From Prevotella sp. (lineage in GTDB: Bacteria > Bacteroidota > Bacteroidia > Bacteroidales > Bacteroidaceae), in NCBI GenBank assembly GCA_020026195.1, contig JAHHQW010000005.1, positions 5,028 through 69,027 of the forward strand: DNA of 64,000 nucleotides, given 5' to 3'. How positions within the stretch are numbered: the stretch's first letter is position 1; each line of letters opens with the position of its first letter. Under the pieces are notes generated by a model. It saw only the letters and a list, made by a program, of their open reading frames with translations. It was not told the DNA's origin and ran no database searches. A program made the position numbers and the translations under genes. Positions 20,086 to 29,219 of this stretch are shown here, piece after piece.

Positions 20086-22365
20086 ATGATTAAGCATTTA
20101 CAAATTTTATTTGCAAGTATGCTGATGCTCGTAATGGGTGTTAACGCATCTGCACAAGATGTAGTGACATTCACATTCAACGAAGCTAACAGCTACGAAC
20201 AGTTCGGCCTGACAGGTTGGAGCGACGGTAAACTGACAGATGGTGACATTACTGAAAACAAGTCAATCAAAATCGGTGATGTTACATTCACAGTTACTCC
20301 TGCCAATGGTTCAACAAACACACGTATGTACAAAGACTACAAAGGAAACTTCGGTCTTAGATCATACGGAGGAACACAGTTTATCATTTCTGCAAACAGA
20401 AACATCACAAAGATTGAATTTAATGCAAGCAAATTCAATTTCTCTGCTGAAGCTGGTACACTGACAGGTACAACATGGGAACCTGCAGGTGACATGACAA
20501 CAGCAACATTCAGCTGTTCTAAGTCTTCTACAACAGGATCTGTTACTGTTACTCTTGCAGCAGGCAGTGTAGACCCAACACCTTCTGAGACTACAGAACT
20601 CTACAGCATCGTATTCGACACAAAGGCTAACATCGACACATGGACTAAGGAAGGATTCAATGCTGATAAGTGGGACTTCGCTACGCTTAATGACAGAAAT
20701 GAAGGCCGTCTTGCTCTTTACGCTTATGGTAATGGTGAAGCAGACAGTGAAATACTTGTAACAACATATTTCGTTTCACCTGTTATTAAGCTTGGAGAAA
20801 ACAACACTGTTTCATTCAACAGCACTAACAACTATTACAGTGATGCATTCCCTGTAGAAAAAGCTACAGCATTGGCAATAAGAACTGTTGGTGGCGAATG
20901 GGTCGAGATTCCTGGTATCAAACATGGAACGAACTGGGTGGAACTCGTTCTCACAGAACTTCAGATTCCTGCTGAATTCAACAACAAGGAAGTTCAGTTC
21001 GGATTCAAGTATATGAATGGTGGAAATACTAACAAAAACTGCTGTTACTGGTACATCAAGGACTTCAAGGTTAATGGAACAACTGCTGCTCCAAAGCCAG
21101 AGCCCACACTCAACGAACTCTACAACATCGTATTCGACACAAAGGCTAACATCGACACATGGACTAAGGAAGGATTCAATGCTGATAAGTGGGACTTCGC
21201 TACGCTTAATGACAGAAATGAAGGCCGTCTTGCTCTTTACGCTTATGGTAATGGTGAAGCAGACAGTGAAATACTTGTAACAACATATTTCGTTTCACCT
21301 GTTATTAAGCTTGGAGAAAACAACACTGTTTCATTCAACAGCACTAACAACTATTACAGTGATGCATTCCCTGTAGAAAAAGCTACAGCATTGGCAATAA
21401 GAACTGTTGGTGGCGAATGGGTCGAGATTCCTGGTATCAAACATGGAACGAACTGGGTGGAACTCGTTCTCACAGAACTTCAGATTCCTGCTGAATTCAA
21501 CAACAAGGAAGTTCAGTTCGGATTCAAGTATATGAATGGTGGAAATACTAACAAAAACTGCTGTTACTGGTACATCAAGGACTTCAAGGTTACAGGAACA
21601 ACAGGTGCAACTCCCGAACCAACAGAGACAGTTGCAGAAAACATTGCAGCATTCAATGCTCTCTGCGTTAAGGACGGTGCAGACGTAACACTCAAGCTCG
21701 TTAACGCTCAGGTTCTCTACGTTAATGAATATACATCTAAGGGTAAACAGAAACAGGAAGTATTCGTAAGAGATGCTACAGGTTCTGTAATGTTCTACAA
21801 TGCAGGTCTCACAGTTAAGAACGGTGACATACTCAATGGTTCAGTAAAGGGTTCTGCTATCGATTTCTTCGGCACAAAGGAATTTGGTGCTACAGCTAAC
21901 ACAGACTTCACAACTCTTACAATAACAGACGGCGAAGCAACAGCAGAAGAAAAGACTATACCCGAAATTACAGAGACACAGGTTTCTAACCTCGTTATCA
22001 TCAACAAAGTAAAGATGATTTCAAGAGAAGAAACTGACAGCAAGGGTAAGACACACACTAACTACTACCTCGTAGACGCTGACAACAACGAACTTGCTTA
22101 CTACAACAAGTTCCACGTTACAGACTGCGATGCTCAGGCATTAGTTGGAATGGATATCCTCAAAATAAAGGGTATTATCACACTTCACTATGGCAAGCTC
22201 CAGCTCTGCCCGATTTCAGCTCCCGAAACTACTACAAACATCGACTGTATCGAGAACGTAGAAATCGACACTAATGCTCCTATGTACAACGTTTCTGGCC
22301 AGAAAGTTAATGCTAACTACAAGGGCATAATCATTCAGAATGGTAAGAAGTTCTTTAATAAATAA
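20086..22365 (+). CDS. Large secreted paralogue with two almost identical jelly-roll (cleaved-adhesin-like) modules
   Basis: 759 residues, function unknown. Signal peptide 1-24 (ends NASA-QD). The N-domain (about 25-165) is homologous to that of the gene at 18715. Two copies of a ~159-residue module follow, at about 171-330 and 344-503 (each starts near IVFDTKANIDTWTKEGF and ends CCYWYIKDFKV). These resemble the cleaved-adhesin / choice-of-anchor J jelly-roll of gingipain-type haemagglutinins, which bind carbohydrate or host protein. The OB-fold-like domain (about 515-730) and tail (PMYNVSGQKVNANYKG...NGKKFFNK) match the upstream paralogue. So this gene is the upstream architecture plus an inserted, recently duplicated module. 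Probably cell-surface or secreted. The adhesin role is inferred from fold resemblance only. Confidence 0.75.
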   Translation: MIKHLQILFASMLMLVMGVNASAQDVVTFTFNEANSYEQFGLTGWSDGKLTDGDITENKSIKIGDVTFTVTPANGSTNTRMYKDYKGNFGLRSYGGTQFIISANRNITKIEFNASKFNFSAEAGTLTGTTWEPAGDMTTATFSCSKSSTTGSVTVTLAAGSVDPTPSETTELYSIVFDTKANIDTWTKEGFNADKWDFATLNDRNEGRLALYAYGNGEADSEILVTTYFVSPVIKLGENNTVSFNSTNNYYSDAFPVEKATALAIRTVGGEWVEIPGIKHGTNWVELVLTELQIPAEFNNKEVQFGFKYMNGGNTNKNCCYWYIKDFKVNGTTAAPKPEPTLNELYNIVFDTKANIDTWTKEGFNADKWDFATLNDRNEGRLALYAYGNGEADSEILVTTYFVSPVIKLGENNTVSFNSTNNYYSDAFPVEKATALAIRTVGGEWVEIPGIKHGTNWVELVLTELQIPAEFNNKEVQFGFKYMNGGNTNKNCCYWYIKDFKVTGTTGATPEPTETVAENIAAFNALCVKDGADVTLKLVNAQVLYVNEYTSKGKQKQEVFVRDATGSVMFYNAGLTVKNGDILNGSVKGSAIDFFGTKEFGATANTDFTTLTITDGEATAEEKTIPEITETQVSNLVIINKVKMISREETDSKGKTHTNYYLVDADNNELAYYNKFHVTDCDAQALVGMDILKIKGIITLHYGKLQLCPISAPETTTNIDCIENVEIDTNAPMYNVSGQKVNANYKGIIIQNGKKFFNK
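20596..21073 (+). repeat. Internal tandem repeat, copy 1 (478 bp)
   Basis: Copy 1 of a 519-bp-period tandem duplication inside the secreted-protein gene. By direct reading the 478-bp unit differs from copy 2 at a single base, position 20606 (G here, A in copy 2; Ser versus Asn). A 41-bp linker (21074-21114) separates the copies. Confidence 0.95.
21115..21592 (+). repeat. Internal tandem repeat, copy 2 (478 bp)
   Basis: Copy 2 of the repeat starting at 20596. Even synonymous positions are identical to copy 1 throughout, indicating a very recent duplication or ongoing gene conversion. Confidence 0.95.
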
Positions 22366-22392
22366 AGAATAATATCAAGAGAAAACAATATT

Positions 22393-22426
22393 AAGAGAAG
22401 AGGTAGCTACCTCTTCTCTTTTTTTA
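22393..22426 (+). terminator. Intrinsic terminator after the duplicated secreted-protein gene
   Basis: Perfect 28-bp palindrome (14-bp arms centred on TAGCTA, 22393-22420) followed by seven T. Confidence 0.9.
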
Positions 22427-22473
22427 TTATAATTACTCTTAAGACACGACACAAACATTTAATACACACTATC

Positions 22474-22836
22474 ATGAAAAAACATATATTCTTTATGCCG
22501 GCATCTTGTGTTAATGCATCCGTACAGGATGTAATATTTGATTTAGGCCTGCATACAGCTACATTTTGTTAAGCCTTAAATGTACTTCCAACAATGAAAA
22601 CGCCAGAGAAATTATAAAAGGAAATTTCACACAATTGACCATGTAACATTTACAATAAGTCCTCAACATCAACACTTAACTACTTCTGGAAATATAAAAG
22701 AGGAAAAAGAGATTTGTGCATACAGTGGTATGCTTCGTCATTTTTTCAACAAAGAGCATCACAAAAATTGTGATCGAGACATACAAATGCAACCTCCCTA
22801 CAACAGCAGGAATATCTGATGCAAAAGTCAAAGTCT
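22474..22836 (+). pseudogene. Decayed third copy of the secreted-protein family (N-domain only)
   Basis: The ATG at 22474 opens a 31-codon reading frame, MKKHIFF...VNASVQDVIFDLG, that matches the signal peptide end and first strand of the two upstream paralogues (VNASAQDVVTF), then hits a stop. About 60 bases on, in a second frame (from 22637), HVTFTISPQ...YSG matches VTFTVTPAN...YGG. In a third frame (from 22740), IFSTKSITKIVIE matches FIISANRNITKIEF before a stop near 22836. Two frameshifts and several stops, with homology in the original order, show a broken gene remnant. The jelly-roll and OB-fold parts are absent. A short perfect hairpin, CGGTATA/TATACCG (22887-22904), lies just after. 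Confidence 0.75.
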
Positions 22837-23033
22837 GAACAGCAACCGCTGTTTCATCTTTTTTATAGATAACAAAAAACTTTTGTCGGTATACGAATAT
22901 ACCGTTCATTATACATCGTTATACGTTTTTTTAGTAAAAACTTCATAAAAATTCGTGTTACATATATCCCAGTACAGATTTTTTACTAATTTTGAATTGT
23001 AAAAAGATTGAGGCCTGAGAGAGGCATTTATGT

Positions 23034-23612
23034 ATGAAGTATGTTTTTAAAATAAAACTTTCAGGATTATCAAATCCAGAGGTATGGAGAACCGTAATCG
23101 TACCGGGAAACTATACATTTTTTAAATTCCATAAGGTTATACAGCTGGCATTCGGCTGGGAGAATCTGCATTTCTTTAAGTTCCTTTCTACGGAGAACGG
23201 GAACTGTATCAATATATACATGCCTCACGAAGACGACCTCGACGACGAAGAACTGAACTTTGTAGACGCCACATTAGAAACTGTTGATAATATTATTTCT
23301 AAGGGCATCACTCACCTTACTTACCATTACGACCGTAATGACAACTGGATTCATGATATTGTATTATTATCTTCTTCTGAAGAAGATATACAGCATCCTA
23401 AATGTATCGAAGGTGGCGGGATGTGCCCTCCAGAAGGCTGTAACGGCGTACATGGATACGAACATATAAAGTATATACTGCGCGAGCATCCAGACAGCCA
23501 CGAGGCAAGAAGATGCCGCGAATGGCTGTTCATGGAAGATGACGAAGAATTTAATCCTAATTATTTCCCTGAATCTGAAATAGAAGAGATTAATGATATT
23601 CTAAGCAGATAG
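23034..23612 (+). CDS. Plasmid pRiA4b ORF-3-like family protein
   Basis: 192-residue cytoplasmic protein with no signal peptide. It matches the pRiA4b ORF-3 / IS1096 TnpR-like family (PF07929): MKYVFKIKLSGLSNPEVWR at the start, FHKVIQLAFGWEN, the YHYDRNDNWIHDIVL motif near 100-114, then CIEGGGMCPPEGCNGVHGYE (about 126-145). The biochemical role of the family is not established. Members occur alone, fused to SEC-C motifs, or near mobile elements. The acidic C-terminus (MEDDEEFNPNYFPESE) is typical. A candidate -7 box TAATTTTG lies at 22987-22994, with no -33 match. There are no transposase or terminal repeats around it. Confidence 0.85.
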   Translation: MKYVFKIKLSGLSNPEVWRTVIVPGNYTFFKFHKVIQLAFGWENLHFFKFLSTENGNCINIYMPHEDDLDDEELNFVDATLETVDNIISKGITHLTYHYDRNDNWIHDIVLLSSSEEDIQHPKCIEGGGMCPPEGCNGVHGYEHIKYILREHPDSHEARRCREWLFMEDDEEFNPNYFPESEIEEINDILSR

Positions 23613-24146
23613 AAACCTAATAGAGAAATTCGCCACAGACACGCAGAAAGCACATTTTACGGGCATATTACTCTCATAGCGTACAACTTACAGGTAAGAG
23701 TCAGTTTCCCTCTTATATGAGCGTTTATCACGGCATGTGTGTTTACGAACGCTAATTTGATCTTTGCTGTCTGAATATTCGGTATTGTTAACTGAATTAT
23801 TATAAGAACAGTAAAGGACAGGCATTTTAAAATGTATTGCGAAAATACTTATACTGACAAAAGCAGCATAATCAGACGTATATCTGCAAGTATGCACACA
23901 TGTATTTGCTTATGAATATACGTATATTTGTAAGTTAGTTGCTGAAAGACCCTTATTCAGAAAATCAAAGAATTTCACGCATATCAATACTCCTTACTAT
24001 AAGATTAAAAGTGTGTGTTTACGATAATCGCTTTTAATACGTTGTTTATAAGACATATTTATCGCTTAGGATATATGTCACGAAACCTTTTGATGCGAAT
24101 AAACTTGAAGTCAAAAGGCTTGGCGGCAGGCATTACAATCCGGACA
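23613..24146. other. Intergenic region without recognisable gene
   Basis: About 530 bp of AT-rich DNA between the pRiA4b-like gene and the C10 protease terminator. No ORF here resembles a known protein and no tRNA fold was seen. An 8-bp inverted repeat, CCTTTTGA (24086-24093) / TCAAAAGG (24111-24118), and an isolated TATATTTG (23923-23930) are the only patterns noted. Confidence 0.6.
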
Positions 24147-24180
24147 TAAAAAAAGCTCCGTGCCTTAGGTACGGAGCTTA
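24147..24180 (-). terminator. Intrinsic terminator after the C10 protease gene
   Basis: On the minus strand AAGCTCCGT pairs with ACGGAGCTT (24153-24161 and 24171-24179). Inner pairs extend this to a 12-bp stem with a 3-nt loop. It is followed by a run of T (the A run at 24147-24154 on the plus strand). Confidence 0.9.
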
Positions 24181-24199
24181 ATATTCAGATTAGAATTGT

Positions 24200-27100
24200 T
24201 TACTTAACAAATTTCTTTCCGTTTACGATGTAGAGACCTGAAGGCAGACCTTCGAGCATCTTATCACCATACTGTGCTGTCTTAACCTTTACACCATCAA
24301 CTGTGTAAACGTCAACCATCTTGCCATTCATGTCAGCATCAATCTCATCGATACCTGTTTCGAGAAGGCCTTCGGGATAAACGATATTAACCTTTTCTGC
24401 ATCTGAAGCAAGAGTAGATGTAAGATACAGGCTGAATGGTTTTGCAGTCTTAATATTCTTTGAGAATTCCTTTACGCCATAACCAAATATAGGCTCTTCG
24501 AAAGCTGTTGTCTTGTTAGAACTATGGATGATGAAATTATCGCCTCTTACAAACTTAGTTCTCAAATCAACATTCAGATCTTCTGCATAGAATACAAGTG
24601 ACTTTCCTACAAGTTCTTTCTTTACAACCAATACTGAAGGTGCTACTCCGTATGTATCATCGAAATCACAATATACTGTTGTAGCATCTTCTGCTACGAT
24701 TGGAAGCAGTGCGAAATCCTTTGATGCGAACTCCTCTACTGAATTTGCTCTTGTAAGTTCTACACCGTCACATGTAACGCGTGAAGGAGCAAACGGCAGT
24801 AAGATTGTATTCATAGAGTTTTCAACAGCGATTGTAAGATTTACAGTGTTAACCAATATTGGCTCTGGATAATAGAATTCGTAAGCATCTGACAGTTTCA
24901 TGTCAACACAACCGCCGTTCTTAAATATGTTGCAATTTGCGAACATTGATGATGACACGCCTGGCAATATGCTATATATACAGTTCTTATTTGCGCTAGG
25001 AATAATAGTTCTGCCAGAAATAGTCTTCGGAACTCTTACATAACATGCATTAGCAGGAATCTCATAAGTCTCACCAGATGCGATTACCTTATAATTCATG
25101 TTACCTTCAGTATCATAATAGCTGAGTGCATCAGCTGTTCTATATTTTGAGAATACCTTCAAAGGAACTCCCTGCTGATTTACACCACCGAACATCTTTT
25201 CCTGTCCATATGAATAATATGTAAAGGCAAGATGATATATCTTGTTAAATTCAAGTCCTTCGAAATGAACATTAACATTTGTCTTTTCACCCTTAAGTAC
25301 TTCTACAGGAACATAAACAGTCTTTACTTCTCTATATGTGTTACCAGACTTAAGCATAAGAACTGCTCCGATAGGTGCCTTGTAGTTGTAATCCTTACCA
25401 TTGGTAATTTCTACAGGAATGTCAAAATAGTTTCCATCAGATGTTATGTCTTTAGCAGGTGCTATCTCGATTGCAGCACCTCTGGTTACACCCTGCTGAA
25501 CATCAACCTCAACTTCAGGAGAATTGTAAACACCATTTACAGAGAGTCCGAATTTCTGTTTCTTATTATCGAATGTAACGAAAGGAATCTTAACTTCTTT
25601 TGTCTCGCCTTTTCTCATTACGATTGCAACCTGATTTGTAGACTCTACTTTTCCATCAACTGTAAGATAAAGGACACCATCAAAAGTATCACCGAGGTTC
25701 TCTATTGTAGCATAAATAGAAGACTTGCACTGTGTATATACAGGGCCGTCAACACGAACATTTGTAAATGCTACATTTGCAACAGGGTATGTAGTAACCT
25801 TAACATTGTTACCAGAAACTACAACTTCAAAGTATCTTCTGTCACCACTTGTTACTACTTCAAAATCACCCTTGGCGTTCTTAACAACTGGTCTGAGATA
25901 ATATGTTCCGTCTTTTTCAATTGCTTTAGGACTTAACGTAACTGGTGCTGTTATGACCTTATCTTTAAAGTATCCGCCAGTAAAGAACTGGTGAGCCTTG
26001 GTGAAACTAACTTCAATAAGTTTGTTATCTGCACTATAGAGACCAAAACCTACTGTCGTATTGAGATTTCTTTCAGAGTGTATACCGTATACGGCTCTTA
26101 CAGAAATAGTAACTTTTCCAAGATTGCTCTTTGTAAATTCTCCGTCAAAGTTCTTTGTAAGCTGGAGAGAACCAATCTCAAGATAATTTTCAGGCTGTAC
26201 TGTACCTTCAACAGGAGGCTGTACACCGATTACAATCTGCTGGCTGTCAGAGAAGTCCATTCCGTTACCACCAATCTGGCCTTCCTGGTCAGGGTCAAGA
26301 CATGTCAGTTTAAAGTAACCATCGCTGACACCACCCCAACCCCAGTTGAAATGGAAATATTCATTCTCATAACCATCACATATAAACTGATGTCCTCCGG
26401 CACCTTCTGTAGCACCTGAATAAAGTACAGGACGATTGTTCAAAAGCTCGTCATATACGATATCTTCCCATTCGTATGTTAAGATACCATCTTTGTCAAG
26501 ATACTTTGCACCTTTATCGTAGTTGAAGTATTTACGAAGTGCTTCGGGAAGATCAAATGTGAAAGCTCCAGAAGCGTAAGGATGATATCCCATATTGAGT
26601 GACTGACCGCAGTAACGCATAAGCTTAGCAACTTCATGTTTGCTTTCCTGTGTAGAATTGTAGTTGTATTCATCTTCCATCAGGTCCCAGTTGAATGTAG
26701 TAGGACCTACACCTTCAACGTCCTTATATGTACCGTCACCACCAAGCTGAGGAGAATCATAGAACTGGTATGCAGGAATAGCACCTACCTGGTCTTTCGG
26801 CCATTCATGGAAATTCATTACCTGTGCCATAGCTGTTGCAACACAACCTGTGAAGACCTCATAGCCTAAATTAGGTGCCATATCATTATATGGTGAACTC
26901 TGATCCCACTTTGTTGTAATCATTGCAGGTATTGAGTGACGATAAGGCTTTTTACTTCCGTTATCGAACTTTCTGCTTACTGTATTGATGTTCAAATTCT
27001 TTACAGCTCCGATCTGCTCAGAATAAATTTTGAGCCAGTTCTTCATGTTCACAGGAACATTGTTGGGATCAAAACTTCCCTCGTAAGAATAACCGAGGAT

Positions 27101-27364
27101 TGGTTCAACACGGTCATCAGCTGCTGTAATTACAAAACCTTCATTGTTTCCAATGTTGAAAACGTAGAAAGCATCGTTGCTTGCTGCATAATCTACCTGA
27201 GTAAGCTGAGCCTGCTTTTGACCTGCTGCAGCATACATCCTTGTGCCTTTTTTGCTCTGAAGGAATGATAATACGTTCTTTTTGGCTGATTCCTTAGTTA
27301 CAGGAGCAGCAAAAAGTGTTGCTGTAAACATCAAACCTAAAATTAGCAATAATTGTTTCTTCAT
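24200..27364 (-). CDS. Secreted C10 family cysteine protease (streptopain/interpain-like) with long C-terminal extension
   Basis: 1054 residues. Signal peptide 1-20 (MKKQLLLILG...LFAA). The streptopain-type propeptide is at about 21-135 (Spi/I69-like; FYVFNIGNNEGFVITAADD). The catalytic domain is at about 140-390: nucleophile Cys174 in GCVATAMAQVMNFH, catalytic His325 in GGHQFICDGY, then the NWGWGG motif at 340-345. About 600 residues of beta-sandwich modules follow. The last ~40 residues (VDVYTVDGVKVK...LPSGLYIVNGKKFVK) look like a type IX sorting tail. Homologues include SpeB and interpain A of Prevotella intermedia (868 residues), so this one has a longer C-terminal part. It is probably exported and activated by removal of the propeptide, digesting host or dietary protein. 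Single-gene unit. Confidence 0.93.
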   Translation of the reverse strand: MKKQLLLILGLMFTATLFAAPVTKESAKKNVLSFLQSKKGTRMYAAAGQKQAQLTQVDYAASNDAFYVFNIGNNEGFVITAADDRVEPILGYSYEGSFDPNNVPVNMKNWLKIYSEQIGAVKNLNINTVSRKFDNGSKKPYRHSIPAMITTKWDQSSPYNDMAPNLGYEVFTGCVATAMAQVMNFHEWPKDQVGAIPAYQFYDSPQLGGDGTYKDVEGVGPTTFNWDLMEDEYNYNSTQESKHEVAKLMRYCGQSLNMGYHPYASGAFTFDLPEALRKYFNYDKGAKYLDKDGILTYEWEDIVYDELLNNRPVLYSGATEGAGGHQFICDGYENEYFHFNWGWGGVSDGYFKLTCLDPDQEGQIGGNGMDFSDSQQIVIGVQPPVEGTVQPENYLEIGSLQLTKNFDGEFTKSNLGKVTISVRAVYGIHSERNLNTTVGFGLYSADNKLIEVSFTKAHQFFTGGYFKDKVITAPVTLSPKAIEKDGTYYLRPVVKNAKGDFEVVTSGDRRYFEVVVSGNNVKVTTYPVANVAFTNVRVDGPVYTQCKSSIYATIENLGDTFDGVLYLTVDGKVESTNQVAIVMRKGETKEVKIPFVTFDNKKQKFGLSVNGVYNSPEVEVDVQQGVTRGAAIEIAPAKDITSDGNYFDIPVEITNGKDYNYKAPIGAVLMLKSGNTYREVKTVYVPVEVLKGEKTNVNVHFEGLEFNKIYHLAFTYYSYGQEKMFGGVNQQGVPLKVFSKYRTADALSYYDTEGNMNYKVIASGETYEIPANACYVRVPKTISGRTIIPSANKNCIYSILPGVSSSMFANCNIFKNGGCVDMKLSDAYEFYYPEPILVNTVNLTIAVENSMNTILLPFAPSRVTCDGVELTRANSVEEFASKDFALLPIVAEDATTVYCDFDDTYGVAPSVLVVKKELVGKSLVFYAEDLNVDLRTKFVRGDNFIIHSSNKTTAFEEPIFGYGVKEFSKNIKTAKPFSLYLTSTLASDAEKVNIVYPEGLLETGIDEIDADMNGKMVDVYTVDGVKVKTAQYGDKMLEGLPSGLYIVNGKKFVK

Positions 27365-27442
27365 AATATGAATGCTAAATTTTAATTTGTAATTAATAAT
27401 GTTCTTCTTTGTTTTTACGGGGAAGATTATTTAAAATCGGTG

Positions 27443-27450
27443 CAAAGTTA
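27443..27450 (-). promoter_or_regulatory. Candidate -7 box for the C10 protease gene
   Basis: TAACTTTG on the minus strand (27450-27443) fits the Bacteroidetes -7 consensus and lies 79 bp before the start codon. No clear TTTG is found at the -33 position. Confidence 0.42.
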
Positions 27451-27679
27451 AACAAAAATATTATATATAAGAAATTTGTTTATGTTAATGTTTATTTTAT
27501 GTGTACAAAGATAATTAAGCGGCATACTCTGCTATGTATTAGATATTTGTAAAATATAGGCTTATTGAAAAGAAATGGATAAAAATGCACATAAACACAT
27601 GTTGCATAACACCGCAGCGATACGAAGATTTTAATATTTTAACACTATACTCGCAATTAACAATAAAGGATACATGAAT
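27451..27679. other. AT-rich intergenic region
   Basis: About 230 bp between the C10 promoter and the rplQ terminator. No ORF, tRNA or strong secondary structure was noticed. Confidence 0.6.
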
Positions 27680-27712
27680 AAAAAAACGCCCTTACAAATT
27701 TGCAAGGGCGTT
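27680..27712 (-). terminator. Intrinsic terminator after rplQ
   Basis: On the minus strand AACGCCCTT (27712-27704) pairs with AAGGGCGTT (27693-27685), with a 10-nt loop, then a run of T. It closes the whole alpha-operon unit. Confidence 0.92.
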
Positions 27713-27738
27713 CTCTATAGATTTCGCGTATAATTAAA

Positions 27739-28209
27739 TTATTCTGCTTTTTCTTCTGTAGCTTCAGCAACAGGTGCTTCAGCTGCCTTAGTTTTCTTTC
27801 CGGCACGACGAGTCTTCTTAGCTGCAGGCTTAACAGTCTTAGCCATGTTCTCATCATAGTCTACGAGTTCGATGAAGCACATAGGTGCAGCATCACCCTG
27901 ACGAATGCCTAACTTAATGATACGTGTGTATCCTCCGGGACGATCAGCCACCTTCTTAGCAACCTCTCCAAACAATTCTTTGATTGCGAACTTGTTCTGT
28001 AAGTTACGGAATACAACACGACGTGAGTTTGTTGTATCTTCCTTAGAACGTGTAATCAGAGGTTCTACATACATTTTTAAGGCTTTTGCCTTAGCGAGAG
28101 TCGTAGTGATTCTTTTGTGCATAATCAATGAACATGCCATGTTTGCTAACATAGATGAACGATGAGATGCAGTACGACCCAGATGGTTGAATTTCTTATT
28201 ATGTCTCAT
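27739..28209 (-). CDS. rplQ: 50S ribosomal protein L17
   Basis: Large-subunit protein near the peptide exit tunnel. 156 residues; the first ~120 are the conserved L17 core ([29 protein letters not shown]). A Lys/Ala/Glu-rich tail of about 35 residues ([19 protein letters not shown]) is common in Bacteroidetes. Last gene of the alpha cluster, 6 bp after rpoA and followed by a terminator. Confidence 0.97.
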   Translation of the reverse strand: MRHNKKFNHLGRTASHRSSMLANMACSLIMHKRITTTLAKAKALKMYVEPLITRSKEDTTNSRRVVFRNLQNKFAIKELFGEVAKKVADRPGGYTRIIKLGIRQGDAAPMCFIELVDYDENMAKTVKPAAKKTRRAGKKTKAAEAPVAEATEEKAE

Positions 28210-28215
28210 TTTTTA

Positions 28216-29208
28216 TTATTCTTTATCTAATTTGTATCTGGAAATGTCTGTTCCAAACTGAAGATTCAGACCCTCGAGCAAATCATCAAGCTCAGAGAGC
28301 GATTTCTTACCGAAGTTACGGAATTTGAGAAGGTCGTTCTTGTTATACTGTACCAAATCTCCGATAGTTTCAACATCGGCAGCTTTAAGACAGTTAAGCG
28401 CACGAACTGAGAGGTTCATGTCGACAAGACGAGTCTTAAGCAACTGGCGCATATGCAGAATGTCCTCATCGAATTCTTCGTTTGCATCGAGATCTTTATC
28501 CTCGATTGCAATCTTCTCATCAGAGAACAGCATGAAATGATAAATCAAAATCTTTGCTGCTTCCTTCAGAGCATCTTTCGGGTGAATGGAACCATCCGTA
28601 GAAACTTCAATAATCAGCTTGTCATAGTCTGTCTTCTGTTCAACACGATACGGCTCTACTGAATACTTTACGTTTCTAATCGGTGTGTAAATAGAATCGA
28701 TTGGAATTACGTTAACATCGGTACAGAATTCACGATTCTCTTCAGATGTGACATATCCGCGACCTTTGTTAATTGTAAGATCAATCTGCATAGTTGCTGT
28801 AGAATCTAAATGGCAAATAACTAATTCTGGATTTAACACTTCAAATCCGGTCAAATACTTACCAATATCACCAGCCTTGAATATATCGCAATTCTCAACA
28901 GTGATGCTAACTTTCTCGTTCTCGAATTCTTCTACTACTTGCTTGAATCTTACTTGTTTCAAATTCAAGATAATATTGGTTACATCCTCCTTTACTCCGG
29001 GGACTGAAGAAAATTCGTGCTCAACACCTGCAATGTGAATAGTGTTGATAGCGAAGCCTTCAAGCGAAGAAAGAAGTATGCGGCGGAGGGCGTTACCAAT
29101 GGTAACTCCGAATCCGGGCTCCAAAGGACGGAATTCAAACTTTCCGAACCTGTCAGAAGCATCCAACATTACTACTTTATCAGGTTTTTGAAATGCTAAT
29201 ATCGCCAT
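28216..29208 (-). CDS. rpoA: RNA polymerase alpha subunit
   Basis: Assembles the polymerase core and contacts promoter UP elements and activators. 330 residues, normal length. N-terminal dimerisation domain (about 1-230; [32 protein letters not shown]), a linker, then the C-terminal DNA-binding domain with helix-hairpin-helix motifs ([31 protein letters not shown]). Lies between rpsD (11 bp) and rplQ (6 bp), the standard alpha-operon order. Confidence 0.98.
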   Translation of the reverse strand: MAILAFQKPDKVVMLDASDRFGKFEFRPLEPGFGVTIGNALRRILLSSLEGFAINTIHIAGVEHEFSSVPGVKEDVTNIILNLKQVRFKQVVEEFENEKVSITVENCDIFKAGDIGKYLTGFEVLNPELVICHLDSTATMQIDLTINKGRGYVTSEENREFCTDVNVIPIDSIYTPIRNVKYSVEPYRVEQKTDYDKLIIEVSTDGSIHPKDALKEAAKILIYHFMLFSDEKIAIEDKDLDANEEFDEDILHMRQLLKTRLVDMNLSVRALNCLKAADVETIGDLVQYNKNDLLKFRNFGKKSLSELDDLLEGLNLQFGTDISRYKLDKE

Positions 29209-29219
29209 TAATTTAATGA

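Noticed and set aside
22887..22904. Perfect hairpin CGGTATA/TATACCG as a terminator or element end
   Set aside because: Short AT-rich stem without an immediate T tract and no matching partner; it may be a relic after the pseudogene but cannot be assigned.
22676..22909. 77-codon minus-strand frame in the pseudogene region
   Set aside because: The opposite strand carries order-preserved fragments of the secreted-protein family; this frame shows no recognisable feature.
23905..23930. TTTG and TATATTTG as a promoter in the gap at 23613-24146
   Set aside because: Spacer of only 14 bp and no gene downstream on that strand.
25232..25936. 234-codon plus-strand frame opposite the C10 protease
   Set aside because: Cys/Tyr/Asn-rich nonsense composition and a full-length conserved gene on the opposite strand.
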